From: an uncultured Eggerthella sp.
Lineage (GTDB): Bacteria > Actinomycetota > Coriobacteriia > Coriobacteriales > Eggerthellaceae
Assembly: GCA_900553605.1 (NCBI GenBank)
Contig: USDX01000011.1
Span: forward strand, 1-56,269
Length of the DNA stretch: 56,269 nucleotides
Direction: 5' to 3'
Shown: positions 33,252 through 42,358 of the stretch, in pieces
Position numbering within the stretch: the first letter of the stretch is position 1
Layout: every line of letters begins with the position of its first letter
Notes under the pieces: model-generated
What the model was told of the DNA's origin: nothing
The model's database searches: none
Seen by the model: the letters and a program-made list of their open reading frames with translations, nothing else
Made by a program: the position numbers and the translations under genes

Positions 33252-34013
33252 TTAAATGAATCGGTAGTACACGTTTCGTGTGCCCCAGTCGGTGTAGCTG
33301 CTAGCACCGAAAGCTTTGTAAACACCCGGTGCCAAGTCGAGCGCGCGACCATACTTGGCAAAACCACCGGTATCGGTAACCGTAGCAATAACAACCTTGC
33401 CGTTGTAGCAAATCTCGCAAATGCTACCAACCAGATAAGACTTGTCTTCAGGAACGGCAACCGTAATGCTCTGATGCGTGAGCGCAATGCCCGAAGCAGT
33501 GTTGGTTACGCCGAAGTTGCCCTGACCATCGTCGTTGGTTTCGATGGAATAAGCCGAGGCAACGCCGCTCTGCCAGGTGCCGTCGTTAACGTCGGGCGCA
33601 ACGCGGGGCGCAGTAGGCAGCGGATCGAGCGTGCAAACCTCGTTCGCCTTCTGCTTTGCCAAGGCGTTGGTATTGTCTACCGCAATAGGCACCACAACCG
33701 GATCGGGATCTTTAACCGTGATAGAGCGCTGAGTTGCTTCCGTAGCATCTGCTGCTTCAGTGACGGTTACCCCGTCAACGCTAGAAGAAGCATCGGCCAC
33801 GCCAGAAGCACGCTGCGCCGAAGAAAGCTGCTGAGTATCAACGGCCTGCGCACGGGAGGAACCCAAGCCAAGAGTGGAAGAATCTTCCTGCTTGGAACCC
33901 TGTGCCTGGCCGACAGAGCAAAAGGCAACCACCGTCATGGCCATGATAAGCACGAAGCAAACCATGAAAAACGGAGCAACCCTTCTTTTGGTATGTACGC
34001 TGGCTTTAGCCAA
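33252..34013 (-). CDS. Exported RlpA-like (double-psi beta-barrel) protein
   Basis: The ~253-aa protein has an N-terminal signal or anchor helix (FFMVCFVLIMAMTVVAF), a Ser/Asp/Gln-rich linker, and a C-terminal RlpA-like domain (about 150-253). That domain contains ASAYSIETNDDG, TASGIALTH, GSICEICYNGKVVIATVTD, TGGFAKYGRALDLAPGVYKA and a GTRNVYYRF end. Such domains bind or cleave cell-wall glycan; the Asp of ALDLAP is the usual catalytic or structural acid. The start is the TTG at 34013, with GGAG four bases upstream. A longer frame reaches 34166, but a near-perfect promoter lies inside it, so that part is not translated. Lytic activity is inferred. Confidence 0.8.
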   Translation of the reverse strand: MAKASVHTKRRVAPFFMVCFVLIMAMTVVAFCSVGQAQGSKQEDSSTLGLGSSRAQAVDTQQLSSAQRASGVADASSSVDGVTVTEAADATEATQRSITVKDPDPVVVPIAVDNTNALAKQKANEVCTLDPLPTAPRVAPDVNDGTWQSGVASAYSIETNDDGQGNFGVTNTASGIALTHQSITVAVPEDKSYLVGSICEICYNGKVVIATVTDTGGFAKYGRALDLAPGVYKAFGASSYTDWGTRNVYYRFI

Positions 34014-34137
34014 AAAACTCCAATGCCGAAGCTTCGCCGTTGCCCTTTGGGAAGCAAAGGGTGCGGGCCTTCTTGCTTGCAGAACCACCGATGCTGGAAC
34101 CAGCAGACCGCAATAAGCGCATAAAAGCACAAGGCCT

Positions 34138-34166
34138 ATTATACCCGCCCACACGAAAGGCTCCAA
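34138..34166 (-). promoter_or_regulatory. Promoter of the RlpA-like gene
   Basis: TTGGAG (34161-34166), 17 bases, and a perfect TATAAT (34138-34143) on the minus strand. It excludes the upstream start of the open frame and predicts a leader of about 115 bases. Confidence 0.75.
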
Positions 34167-34238
34167 ATCAGGCCATCGGCAAACGGGCTCAAAGCACCTG
34201 GGACTACCCTGTGTTGGAAGTTCTGAACTTGTTACAAA

Positions 34239-35177
34239 TCAGCTTCTGAGCAGCGATAACGCGGTATTGTGGTGGGAATATGATGAAAACGCCACCAAAC
34301 GGTCGAACACACCAATATCAAGGTACGAAACCACCAAAGCAACTGCAATGAGCCCAACGCCCAAAGCCAAGAAATCAATGCGATCAAAGGCACACGCAAT
34401 AATGAGACAAGCTGCCACCGAAAGCCATATCAACGCAGACAAATCAGTGAGTCGCCCTAAGCTGTGAGGCGGGCAAATGCCCAGGGAGAACGGAAGCAAG
34501 GCAATGCAGAGCTCGATGCAAACAACCAAACCGCACAGGCGAAGACGCAACGGCGCCTTATCGGCGAAGCACACCAGGAGGGTTGTGCCGGCAACAATCA
34601 GCAAGACCGGCCAAAAGCCCCAAAAACTTACTCCAGGAATGCGGGAAACCCAGTAGTTGGCAAGAAAAACGAAGAAAAGCGTGGTTAGCGTCACCAGCGC
34701 CAAAACCACCGGTGCGCGCTTACGCGCTTTGTTGCCATCGTTAACCACCACGCTTTGCGTAGGCGCTGAAGGTATAGGACGAGAAACCCCTGAAGACGCA
34801 GGCGGCATGGGGGGTATATGGCCCGCATCGGCATGGATACCATAATTGCGCAGCGCTTCCACCCTTGCCACTCCAGCTTCAACCACACGGTGGTAGCGAT
34901 CGGAGCACACGTCAAGCGGGCTGACATTTAAAGGCTTGCCCTCCCCGTCCGAAGAGGGAAGAAACGCCGCAAAGGCAATATAGGGAACAACAACCAAGCC
35001 GAAAGTGCAAATGAGCAACACCACAGCCGTAACACGAACCAACACCGCATCGGCATCGATGCGCTCGGCAATACCAGAGCAGACGCCAGCGATAATCCGG
35101 TCTTCGCCGCGCGTTAGCACTGGTCGAGACTTTGGCTGGTTAAACAGGGAATACCCCTTTTTTTCGTCCTTTGCCAC
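34239..35177 (-). CDS. PspC-domain multi-span membrane protein
   Basis: The 312-aa protein has an N-terminal PspC domain (about 20-85: LTRGEDRIIAGVCSGIAERI, then LVRVTAVVLLICTFGLVVVPYIAF). A soluble Pro-rich linker and about five or six more hydrophobic helices follow. PspC proteins sense or respond to envelope stress; this long form with an extra membrane domain occurs in actinobacteria. The GTG at 35177 is the start, because GGAAGGAG lies four bases upstream, rather than an ATG 33 bases earlier. It starts 80 bp after the hemolysin-III-like gene and runs the same way. Confidence 0.8.
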   Translation of the reverse strand: MAKDEKKGYSLFNQPKSRPVLTRGEDRIIAGVCSGIAERIDADAVLVRVTAVVLLICTFGLVVVPYIAFAAFLPSSDGEGKPLNVSPLDVCSDRYHRVVEAGVARVEALRNYGIHADAGHIPPMPPASSGVSRPIPSAPTQSVVVNDGNKARKRAPVVLALVTLTTLFFVFLANYWVSRIPGVSFWGFWPVLLIVAGTTLLVCFADKAPLRLRLCGLVVCIELCIALLPFSLGICPPHSLGRLTDLSALIWLSVAACLIIACAFDRIDFLALGVGLIAVALVVSYLDIGVFDRLVAFSSYSHHNTALSLLRS

Positions 35178-35257
35178 GCTGCTCCTTCCAACACCCCCAT
35201 TTAACAGCACCCTGAGCCAAGGTAACTACTTCGTCAGGAAAATGTTAAAGGCGGTGA

Positions 35258-36016
35258 TTACAAAACGAACAGGCAGATGGAAAGGAACTGACACACTGAA
35301 CCAGCAAGGATCCACACATGGAAGACGGAATGCATATAGGGGATCTTCTTCAGGACGTAGAAGATGCATCCAATGGAATAGCAGAGTCCGCCCGCAAGCA
35401 AAAGCCAGAAGCCTGGTGCGGGAAGCAGCGCCCAGAGCTGCGGTATAAACCATACAACCGACCAGCCCAAGCACAGATACAGCACCGCCGAGATCCAACG
35501 GGGACGGAATACCCAGAACGATTCGGCAATTACGCCGATAATGGCAACGGCCCAAACAAAGGCAAACAGGGCAACGCCATGGCAATCAACCAAAGTGACC
35601 AGGCAATACGGGCTATATGAAGCCGCAATAAATAAGTAGATGAAGCTGTGGTCAAGTACCTTGAACACGCGCTTGGCCTTTTCGACGGCAATGGCGTGGT
35701 ACAGCGTCGACATCACATATTCCAGCAGCATGAAGATGCTGTAGACCAGCGCAGCTAGCAAGTGCAGGCCACCGCCCGAGTGAACAGCCGCCACAACGCA
35801 AAGCGGAATGGCTGCGATGGACAACAGCGCACCCACGCCGTGGGTTATCGAATTGGCAATCTCTTCTCCGAGCGAATAGGCGCGAATGGCCTTGCGGGAA
35901 TCACGCGAAGTGGCATCATTTTTCTTTTCGCGCTTGGAGCGCTTCGGATTATCCGAACCGTGCTTCTTGAACTGACGAGGCGTCCATTCCCTCGAGGGAG
36001 CCTGTGATTGAGCCAT
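35258..36016 (-). CDS. Hemolysin III / PAQR-family membrane protein
   Basis: The 252-aa protein has a basic cytoplasmic N-terminus (KRSKREKK) and seven predicted membrane spans. Family motifs are clear: EEIANSITHGVGALLSI, STLYHAI, LDHSFIYLFIAASYSPYCL and MHSVFHVWIL, whose His/Asp/Ser residues form the probable metal site of the PAQR fold. Bacterial members (YqfA/YplQ type) affect membrane lipid or energy homeostasis; haemolytic activity is historical and should not be assumed. The ATG at 36016 follows AAGGGAT. Confidence 0.93.
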   Translation of the reverse strand: MAQSQAPSREWTPRQFKKHGSDNPKRSKREKKNDATSRDSRKAIRAYSLGEEIANSITHGVGALLSIAAIPLCVVAAVHSGGGLHLLAALVYSIFMLLEYVMSTLYHAIAVEKAKRVFKVLDHSFIYLFIAASYSPYCLVTLVDCHGVALFAFVWAVAIIGVIAESFWVFRPRWISAVLYLCLGWSVVWFIPQLWALLPAPGFWLLLAGGLCYSIGCIFYVLKKIPYMHSVFHVWILAGSVCQFLSICLFVL

Positions 36017-36100
36017 TGCTATCCCTTCAACTGCCCCATTCGGGACGATACACTCACTGCAACCTAGCAGCGAAACAGGTTCATAAGGTTAATGCTGCGA

Positions 36101-37891
36101 TTATACTGCGCGATTGCCTTTCGGCTGAGCCCAGTCAAGCCAATCGGATGCTTCTGCAATCGGAACGTCAATCAGACGCTCGTCGCAGCCACGCACACCT
36201 GCTGCGGTACGCACCAAAACGGTTGCAACGCCAGCATGGCGCTGCAAAGGATTCGCACGGAGGCAGGCATACTGCATTTTTCTCCGCGGCACAATGACCG
36301 TATCCGTGGAGTAACCGCCGTTCACCACAATGGTTCCCGAACTGTCGAAGCCGAATGCAGAACGACGGTGCCACAGAACCGCACCCACCACTTCGATAGC
36401 TGCAATGGCAACGCACAGCAAAAGGCCCGGCATCAGCGTTGCCGCAGCGAGACCGCCAAACTGAGCGTGCCCCCGAACAGCTGTTGCGTCAGCGGCAAAG
36501 GAGGCGGCACACAACAGGAGCAGGCCCACGGCAAGCCAGAACCCAACGCCCTTCAGCACCGCCCTTCGAGTAATGGCGCGGCGCAGGGCCACCTTTGGCA
36601 TAGGAGTACTTGCCACGGGAGCATGGGCGTATTCAGGGGTCAAACCTTGAACGACGTTCCAAGCTTCACCGATGGGCAAAAACGGATGCACCACCAGTTT
36701 GTCCGTCTCCGGCTGAGAAGAAGAGCCAGACGATTCTTCGCCAGAAGCAACACCCACCCTGCCATACGAAACCGAGCAGCAGTGCATAAGGCGCTGGAAG
36801 AAAGTCTGATGGATGTGCACCGACTGAATTCGATCTACATCGATGCCGCTGAACATATGCGTTATAAGACCACGCTCAACTTCGATGCGGCTACCGCGAC
36901 GGCGCGCTTGGAAGCCGCCGTAGGAAAGGCATACGCCAACCAGATAGGCAACCCACGTCATTGCCAAACAAAACAGCAGCAAGACACCCGTCAGCCCGCA
37001 GGCAAGCATAAGATCGCTCTTGAGTGCACCTGTTGCTGCGAAAAATGTTGAGCTGTCGATCAAAACCGCAAGGATGACTAAGGTTGCCACAACAACGAGC
37101 GCAACCATCGCTATTGCGAGAGCCAGCCCAAACGATGCCCTTCCGCACAGAGCGGAAAGCAGCAATTCCTTGTTGCCAAGACGGTATTCGCAGGTAACAA
37201 CGCCTGTATCCACTGCATCTTTCGCGAATATGCCTCGCATATCGTCCATAACGGCAGCAGCGCCATCAAGCACGTTGCCCTGCTCGGCAAAAGCGCCCTG
37301 AGCAGCGGTAACAACGCGTTCCCCCTCGCCTTCGATGCTCTTGCGACGGAAAAGCTCACGACGCAGATATTCTGCCGCGCTTCGCTCCACGTACGAAATC
37401 ACCAGCGCCTTATTGTTGGCACCACCCGCGGTATCGACGTTCACCGTGCACACGCCCGCCAAGCGCTGAAGAAGAGATGCGCGTTCGTTTACCGACTGAA
37501 TCTTCGAATACGGCACATGGGTGCGCCGTTTGTTCAAGATCCCCGAATAGAAGCTGAATTCCGTTTCGTCAAATTCGTACCAGGTGTAGCGGTACGTCCA
37601 CGCGCGGACCCCCGTCACCACCCCGCAAATAAGCACCGTAGCGGCAAGGAGCAGAAGCACCGCGGCGAAAAACGCATCTACCGAGACGAAACCGAGCACT
37701 TCGGCCAATTTCGCAAGCCCCGGCAACGAAGAAAGTCCGCATATGAAAATAATCGGCGCAACACGCAACGCATCCAGCCAGATATAGCAATGATGCAGCG
37801 AATGACGCACCCCTGCTTGCTCGGGTTCGAAAGCCGAAGCACCCGACGACGTGGGGTTCATGTTGGGAGGAATCGGACCGTTGGAGCTCAT
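36101..37891 (-). CDS. YdbT-like membrane protein with bacterial PH (bPH2/DUF304) domains
   Basis: The 596-aa protein alternates pairs of hydrophobic helices with PH-like domains. The first domain (about 95-180) carries YTWYEFDETEFSFYSGIL and VPYSKIQSVNERASLLQRL. The second (about 335-400) has RGSRIEVERGLITHMFSGID and RIQSVHIHQTFFQRL, and the third (about 510-580) VNGGYSTDTVIVPRRKMQYA. The repeated short signature (strand, then R/K-I-Q-S-V) is typical. It starts two bases after the YdbS-like gene, so the two probably form a complex, as with B. subtilis YdbS/YdbT, which are linked to resistance to bacteriocins or lipid-targeting agents. Substrate unknown. Confidence 0.88.
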   Translation of the reverse strand: MSSNGPIPPNMNPTSSGASAFEPEQAGVRHSLHHCYIWLDALRVAPIIFICGLSSLPGLAKLAEVLGFVSVDAFFAAVLLLLAATVLICGVVTGVRAWTYRYTWYEFDETEFSFYSGILNKRRTHVPYSKIQSVNERASLLQRLAGVCTVNVDTAGGANNKALVISYVERSAAEYLRRELFRRKSIEGEGERVVTAAQGAFAEQGNVLDGAAAVMDDMRGIFAKDAVDTGVVTCEYRLGNKELLLSALCGRASFGLALAIAMVALVVVATLVILAVLIDSSTFFAATGALKSDLMLACGLTGVLLLFCLAMTWVAYLVGVCLSYGGFQARRRGSRIEVERGLITHMFSGIDVDRIQSVHIHQTFFQRLMHCCSVSYGRVGVASGEESSGSSSQPETDKLVVHPFLPIGEAWNVVQGLTPEYAHAPVASTPMPKVALRRAITRRAVLKGVGFWLAVGLLLLCAASFAADATAVRGHAQFGGLAAATLMPGLLLCVAIAAIEVVGAVLWHRRSAFGFDSSGTIVVNGGYSTDTVIVPRRKMQYACLRANPLQRHAGVATVLVRTAAGVRGCDERLIDVPIAEASDWLDWAQPKGNRAV

Positions 37892-37893
37892 GG

Positions 37894-38388
37894 CTACACG
37901 TCCTCGCGGGCAAGGCGCGCAAATTCAGCAGCACGATCGCGAACATCGTCGGCCTGCGCGGTAAGCAAGCCGGGGATCTCCATTGACCCTGCAGCCGTTG
38001 AAACCGTCACGCTCGCCAGGCCAAAAGCACGCAAAATGGGCCCTTGCTTCGTGTCGGTATTCTGCACACGGATGAAGGGAACCACGATGTGCTTGCGCCA
38101 AATGATGCCGTACTTCAGTTCCAAGAAATCAGGACGAAGCTCGTAGTGCCAGCGAATGTAGCGAAGCGGCGTTACCGCAAACAGGAACACGATCAGCAAA
38201 ACCGCGTACAGAACGGTACATGCCAATACGTAGGGTTCTGCCCAATACGCCTCCGACGCATCGACAAGCAACGCAATGGCTCCCGGCGATGCCAGAATCA
38301 GCCACGCCGCGGTGAGCATCAACGTATCGCTGATGCGCCACACCGCCTTGATGCGCGGATTCAGCTTTTCCTGAGGTTCTGCGTGCAT
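37894..38388 (-). CDS. YdbS-like membrane protein with one bPH2 domain
   Basis: The 164-aa protein has two membrane spans (about 23-45 and 55-75). One PH-like domain follows (YELRPDFLELKYGIIWRK, VVPFIRVQNTDTKQGPILRAF, then VTVSTAAGSMEIPGL). It is half of a YdbS/YdbT pair: its stop codon is two bases before the start of the larger partner. Function in envelope protection is by analogy only. Confidence 0.88.
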   Translation of the reverse strand: MHAEPQEKLNPRIKAVWRISDTLMLTAAWLILASPGAIALLVDASEAYWAEPYVLACTVLYAVLLIVFLFAVTPLRYIRWHYELRPDFLELKYGIIWRKHIVVPFIRVQNTDTKQGPILRAFGLASVTVSTAAGSMEIPGLLTAQADDVRDRAAEFARLAREDV

Positions 38389-38513
38389 GAGGTTCCCATT
38401 CCCTAGCTAGTCGTCAGTTTTGGCATTATTGTCGCATAGCGCACGCTGTACCGAAGCGCCCAATGCGTGCACAAACAAAACCCGATCCGTGCTTTTAACA
38501 ACATTTCGGCAAA

Positions 38514-38580
38514 GGTAAAACAAAACCCGCCTGGCAAATCGGGGAAAGGATCAGTCTTTCACCGCTGCGCGGGCGGGTTT
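38514..38580 (-). terminator. Terminator after hypD
   Basis: AAACCCGCC (38523-38531) pairs with GGCGGGTTT (38572-38580) around a 40-base interior, then TTTTGTTTT on the minus strand, about 50 bp after the hypD stop. Confidence 0.65.
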
Positions 38581-38631
38581 CACAAACATATTCATTTACC
38601 AGCAGCATCACAGATGCCACCAGCGAAACCG

Positions 38632-39708
38632 TTACAGGTACCTAAAGTAGGCGGCACAGGACCCTTCAGAGGAAACCATGCACGGACCTACAGGGTTTTC
38701 AGGCGTGCACACCTTGCGGAACAAGGGGCATTCGTTTGGAGCCATCATGCCACGCAGCACATCACCGCAACGGCAGCCCTTCGGTTCTTGCGTGGGCTCA
38801 ACCGCAGGCTCGAAGCGCTGGAATGCATCGAACTCGGCGAACTCAGGACGGATCGCATAGCCCGAACCGGGAATAACGCCCAAGCCGCGCCATGTTGCGT
38901 CCACGGTATGGAACACCTCGTTGATGGCGGCAACAGCAACCGGATTACCTTCGGGTGCAACGCCGCGCGTATAAGCGATCTCGATTTCAGCACGGCCTTC
39001 ATGGAGCTGGCGCATAATCATGGCAATGCCCTGCAGCACGTCCACTGCTTCGAAGCCGGTGATAACGCCAGGGATGCCGTACTTCTTTGCCAGGAACTCA
39101 TAGGGCTTCATGCCAATGATGGTGCTCACATGGCCAGGCAAAATGAGCGCATCAATCTGCAGTGAGGGGTCGGAAACGATGGTTTCCAACGCACCGGGCA
39201 TATTCTTATGCGCCACGAATACACTGAAGTTCTTAAGGCCCAGCGCCTTAGCACGCTTGATGGCCATGGCTACCAAAGGGGTGGTGGTTTCGAACCCCAC
39301 GCCCACGAACACAATCTGCTGATCGGGGTTTTCCTGGGCGAGTTTCAGCGCGTCGAGCGGAGAGTACACGATGCTTACCGAACGCCCTTCCGCCTGCTCT
39401 TTCAGCAAGCTGGAAGTTGAGCCCGGCACACGCGTCATATCGCCAAAGGTGGCAATGGTAACGCCGGGAACGCGCGAAAGCGCAATAACCGTATCGATGT
39501 CCTTGTTGCTGGTAACGCACACCGGGCAACCGGGGCCCGATGCCAAACGAACGCCTTCGGGCATCATGGTACGCAGGCCGTTGCGGGCAATGGCAACCGT
39601 ATGGGTGCCGCACACTTCCATCAAGGTTGCATGCTCAGGCGCCCATTTCTCGATCGAGCGAATTAAGCCACGGGCAAGTTCTGGGTCTTTGAAAGAAGAC
39701 AAGTCCAT
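38632..39708 (-). CDS. hypD: [NiFe] hydrogenase maturation protein HypD
   Basis: The 358-aa iron-sulfur protein is the scaffold on which the Fe(CN)2CO group of [NiFe] hydrogenases is built together with HypC. Conserved cysteine motifs are present: MEVCGTHT (the active-site Cys), SGPGCPVCVT, and a C-terminal cluster region with CRCGDVLRG, CPLFRKVC and CMVSSEGSCAAYF. GVGFETTTP is also typical. It follows hypC by 13 bp and ends the operon. hypE, hypA and hypB and any hydrogenase genes must lie elsewhere. Confidence 0.97.
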   Translation of the reverse strand: MDLSSFKDPELARGLIRSIEKWAPEHATLMEVCGTHTVAIARNGLRTMMPEGVRLASGPGCPVCVTSNKDIDTVIALSRVPGVTIATFGDMTRVPGSTSSLLKEQAEGRSVSIVYSPLDALKLAQENPDQQIVFVGVGFETTTPLVAMAIKRAKALGLKNFSVFVAHKNMPGALETIVSDPSLQIDALILPGHVSTIIGMKPYEFLAKKYGIPGVITGFEAVDVLQGIAMIMRQLHEGRAEIEIAYTRGVAPEGNPVAVAAINEVFHTVDATWRGLGVIPGSGYAIRPEFAEFDAFQRFEPAVEPTQEPKGCRCGDVLRGMMAPNECPLFRKVCTPENPVGPCMVSSEGSCAAYFRYL

Positions 39709-39721
39709 TGGAATCGCCCGC

Positions 39722-39958
39722 CTATAATCCCTCGACGTCGGCCAGTTCGGGAATCTGCTTGATCAGATCGAGCGTTTCCTGAGCATCTTCTTCGCTTACC
39801 ACTTCAATGGCGAAGCCAGCGTGAACCAGAACAAAATCGCCCACCTGGGCGGAAGGGGTAAGGTCGAGCGCCACTTCACGGGTAACACCCAGAATATCCA
39901 CTACCGCCAAGTTGTTTTCGTTGATGGTACGAACCTGGGCGGGAATAGCTAAACACAT
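39722..39958 (-). CDS. hypC: [NiFe] hydrogenase maturation chaperone HypC
   Basis: The 78-aa chaperone begins MCLAIPAQV; Cys2 carries the iron group once the Met is removed. VGDFVLVHAGFAIEVVSEEDA contains the conserved His. It partners HypD and the hydrogenase large-subunit precursor. It begins six bases after the hypF stop. Confidence 0.97.
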   Translation of the reverse strand: MCLAIPAQVRTINENNLAVVDILGVTREVALDLTPSAQVGDFVLVHAGFAIEVVSEEDAQETLDLIKQIPELADVEGL

Positions 39959-39964
39959 ATTGCA

Positions 39965-42358
39965 TCACTCCTCATGTTGCGCCTGCAATCCTAGCACAGC
40001 CTGTCCATAGGAAATCGAAGCATCGTTGGGTGGCAGTTCTTTATTCAGTGCCACTGTAAAGCCGCGCTCCTGCAGGCGCGCAAGCGCACGTTCCATCAGG
40101 TAGCGGTTCATGAACACGCCACCAGCAAGCGCCATAACCTCGATGCCGTAGGTGGCACGCACCAATTCGGCAACATTCACAATGGCTTCCACGAATGCGG
40201 CATGAAAACGCGCTGCAATAACGGAAACAGGCACCGACGCCTGCATATCGTCGAGCATGGCGGCAAATACCGGCGCTACATCCATCAGCAAAACCGAGGT
40301 GTCGGCAGCCGTGCTGTTTTCCGTTGCCGTATTCTTGATGAAGGCAATGCGATAACGCTCGTCTTCCACGGGCAAACCCGCAGCCTCTACCTGAGCCCTA
40401 TGCGCCGCAGCCTCCAAAAGAATAGCCGCTTCGCCTTCGTAGCAGGGGTGAGTGCACACGCCCAACAGCGCCGACGCTGCATCGAAGATACGCCCAACCG
40501 AAGACGTTTCGGGGGTGTTCAAACCCTTTTCGATCATTTGATCGAACACTTCAGCATTGGGCACGCATTCGGATACGAACCTCTTGGCCTGTTCATGCTC
40601 CAGCAGATCAAACGACCACAGGGCGCCGTAGGCAATGCGTGCAAGGTCCTTGATGGCAGCCGCGCCACCTGGTAGGGGAATGTAGGCGAAGTTCACAAAG
40701 CGCTCATAGGCCTGAAGGTTCGAAAGCAGCACTTCGCCGCCCCAAATAGCACCATCGAGTCCGTAACCCGTACCGTCGAACGCAAAGCCGCATACAGGGC
40801 CTTCAAGGTTGTTTTCACCCATAACGGAAAGAATGTGCGCATGGTGATGCTGCACGCGCGTTGTGGGCAAGCCCTGGTTCATCGCCCACTTCGTGGAAAG
40901 ATATTCAGGATGATAGTCACACACTATGCGCTTAGGCTCGAAATGCAACAGGCTAGCATAACGGCGACGCGTTTCGTTCCATGCGTCGAGCACCGCCGCG
41001 CTTTCCAGGTCGCCCACATGCTGGGAGACGAACGCCTTACCACCGCGCGCGTAGGTTAACGTGCTTTTCTGCTCGGGGCCTACCGCCAAAAGCTCTTCGC
41101 TTGCGCCTTCAGGGCACGGAGCTGAAATGGGAAGCGGGGCATAGCCGCGAGCGCGGCGGATGAACTGAACGATATCGCCCGCAGCACCACCGTCGAGGAT
41201 GCGGATAACGGAATCGTCATAGCGCCCCACGATTTCTCGGTTGTTCACCAGAAAGGCATCGGCCACGCCAGCAAGTTGGGAAAAGGCCGTTTCTTCATCG
41301 ATAACGATAGGCTCATCGTGGATGTTGCCCGATGTCATAACAAGCATGCCACCGCATTCGTGAAGCAGCAGATGCTGAACGGGCGTGGTGGGCAGCATTA
41401 CGCCCAGTTCGGGCAGGTTGTCGGCCAGGCCCTTCGCGAACGCCGCATCGAAGCGCTTTCGCAACAACACGATAGGGCGCGCAGGGCTCGTGAGCTGGCG
41501 CGCTTCAGCATCGTTGACTTCGCAAAGAGCGCGAGCCTCTTCCACCGAAGCAACCATAACGGCAAACGCCTTGCCAGGACGATGCTTGCGCTGGCGCAAT
41601 GCGGCAAGAGCCGCCTCATTAGCAGCGTCGCACACCAAGTGATACCCGCCCAAGCCCTTAACGGCAACGATACCGCCTTCCGCAATCAGCTTTGCAGCAC
41701 GATGGAAGATCCCGTCGGATTCCTCGACGTTTTTCGCCCAGGAAATGCCTTCGAGCGAAAGGCCGTCCGCGGAACCCGACTCAATCCAGCCAATTTCAGG
41801 GCCGCACTCAAAGCACGCATCGGGCTGTGCATGAAAGCGCCTGTCGGCGGGGTCGGAGTACTCTTCTTGGCATGCTGGGCACATAGCAAACTGCGCCATA
41901 GATGTTTCGGGGCGGTCGTAAGGCAACGTGCACATGATGGTAAAGCGCGGACCGCAGTTAGTGCAGTTGATGAAGGGATAATGGTAGCGACGATTATTCG
42001 GGTCGAACAATTCTTCCACGCAAGCGTCGCACGTTGCCAAATCGGGCGAAACAAGCGTGGTTTCGTCCTGTTCCGCCGCATCGGAAAAGCGAATCTCGAA
42101 GGTATCGAACCCCTGCACGGGAACTTCCGCAATCTCGATTTCGCTCACTTGCGCAGCAGCGGGCTCTTCTTCAGAAAGAGCCAACACAAACCTGTCGAGC
42201 GGCAGGGTTTCACCTTCGGCGTGCACCTTCACGCCTTCAACATCGTTCAAAACCCAACCGGTAATATCTCGTTTTTTTGCCTCACGATAGACAAAGGGGC
42301 GGAAACCCACCCCTTGTACTACGCCAGATATTTTCAGATCAAGCGCTTCACGCGTCAT
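39965..42358 (-). CDS. hypF: Carbamoyltransferase HypF
   Basis: The 797-aa enzyme makes the carbamoyl group that becomes the cyanide ligands of [NiFe] hydrogenase. Domains in order: acylphosphatase (1-90, GVVQGVGFRPFVYREA); two zinc fingers (about 105-185, CDACVEE, CTNCGPRF, CPACQEE, CFECGP); a YrdC-like domain (about 200-385, GLGGYHLVCDA, RKHRPGKAFAVM); and a Kae1-like carbamoyl-transfer domain (about 430-790, VQHHHAHILSVM, FDGTGYGLDGAIWGGE, LAGGVFMN). Length is normal. Its ATG overlaps the pgi stop (ATGA), so a glycolytic gene and a hydrogenase-maturation gene are translated in tandem. Confidence 0.97.
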   Translation of the reverse strand: MTREALDLKISGVVQGVGFRPFVYREAKKRDITGWVLNDVEGVKVHAEGETLPLDRFVLALSEEEPAAAQVSEIEIAEVPVQGFDTFEIRFSDAAEQDETTLVSPDLATCDACVEELFDPNNRRYHYPFINCTNCGPRFTIMCTLPYDRPETSMAQFAMCPACQEEYSDPADRRFHAQPDACFECGPEIGWIESGSADGLSLEGISWAKNVEESDGIFHRAAKLIAEGGIVAVKGLGGYHLVCDAANEAALAALRQRKHRPGKAFAVMVASVEEARALCEVNDAEARQLTSPARPIVLLRKRFDAAFAKGLADNLPELGVMLPTTPVQHLLLHECGGMLVMTSGNIHDEPIVIDEETAFSQLAGVADAFLVNNREIVGRYDDSVIRILDGGAAGDIVQFIRRARGYAPLPISAPCPEGASEELLAVGPEQKSTLTYARGGKAFVSQHVGDLESAAVLDAWNETRRRYASLLHFEPKRIVCDYHPEYLSTKWAMNQGLPTTRVQHHHAHILSVMGENNLEGPVCGFAFDGTGYGLDGAIWGGEVLLSNLQAYERFVNFAYIPLPGGAAAIKDLARIAYGALWSFDLLEHEQAKRFVSECVPNAEVFDQMIEKGLNTPETSSVGRIFDAASALLGVCTHPCYEGEAAILLEAAAHRAQVEAAGLPVEDERYRIAFIKNTATENSTAADTSVLLMDVAPVFAAMLDDMQASVPVSVIAARFHAAFVEAIVNVAELVRATYGIEVMALAGGVFMNRYLMERALARLQERGFTVALNKELPPNDASISYGQAVLGLQAQHEE

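Noticed and set aside
35258..36016. True haemolysin
   Set aside because: The family name is historical; the sequence shows a seven-span PAQR-type protein with no toxin feature.
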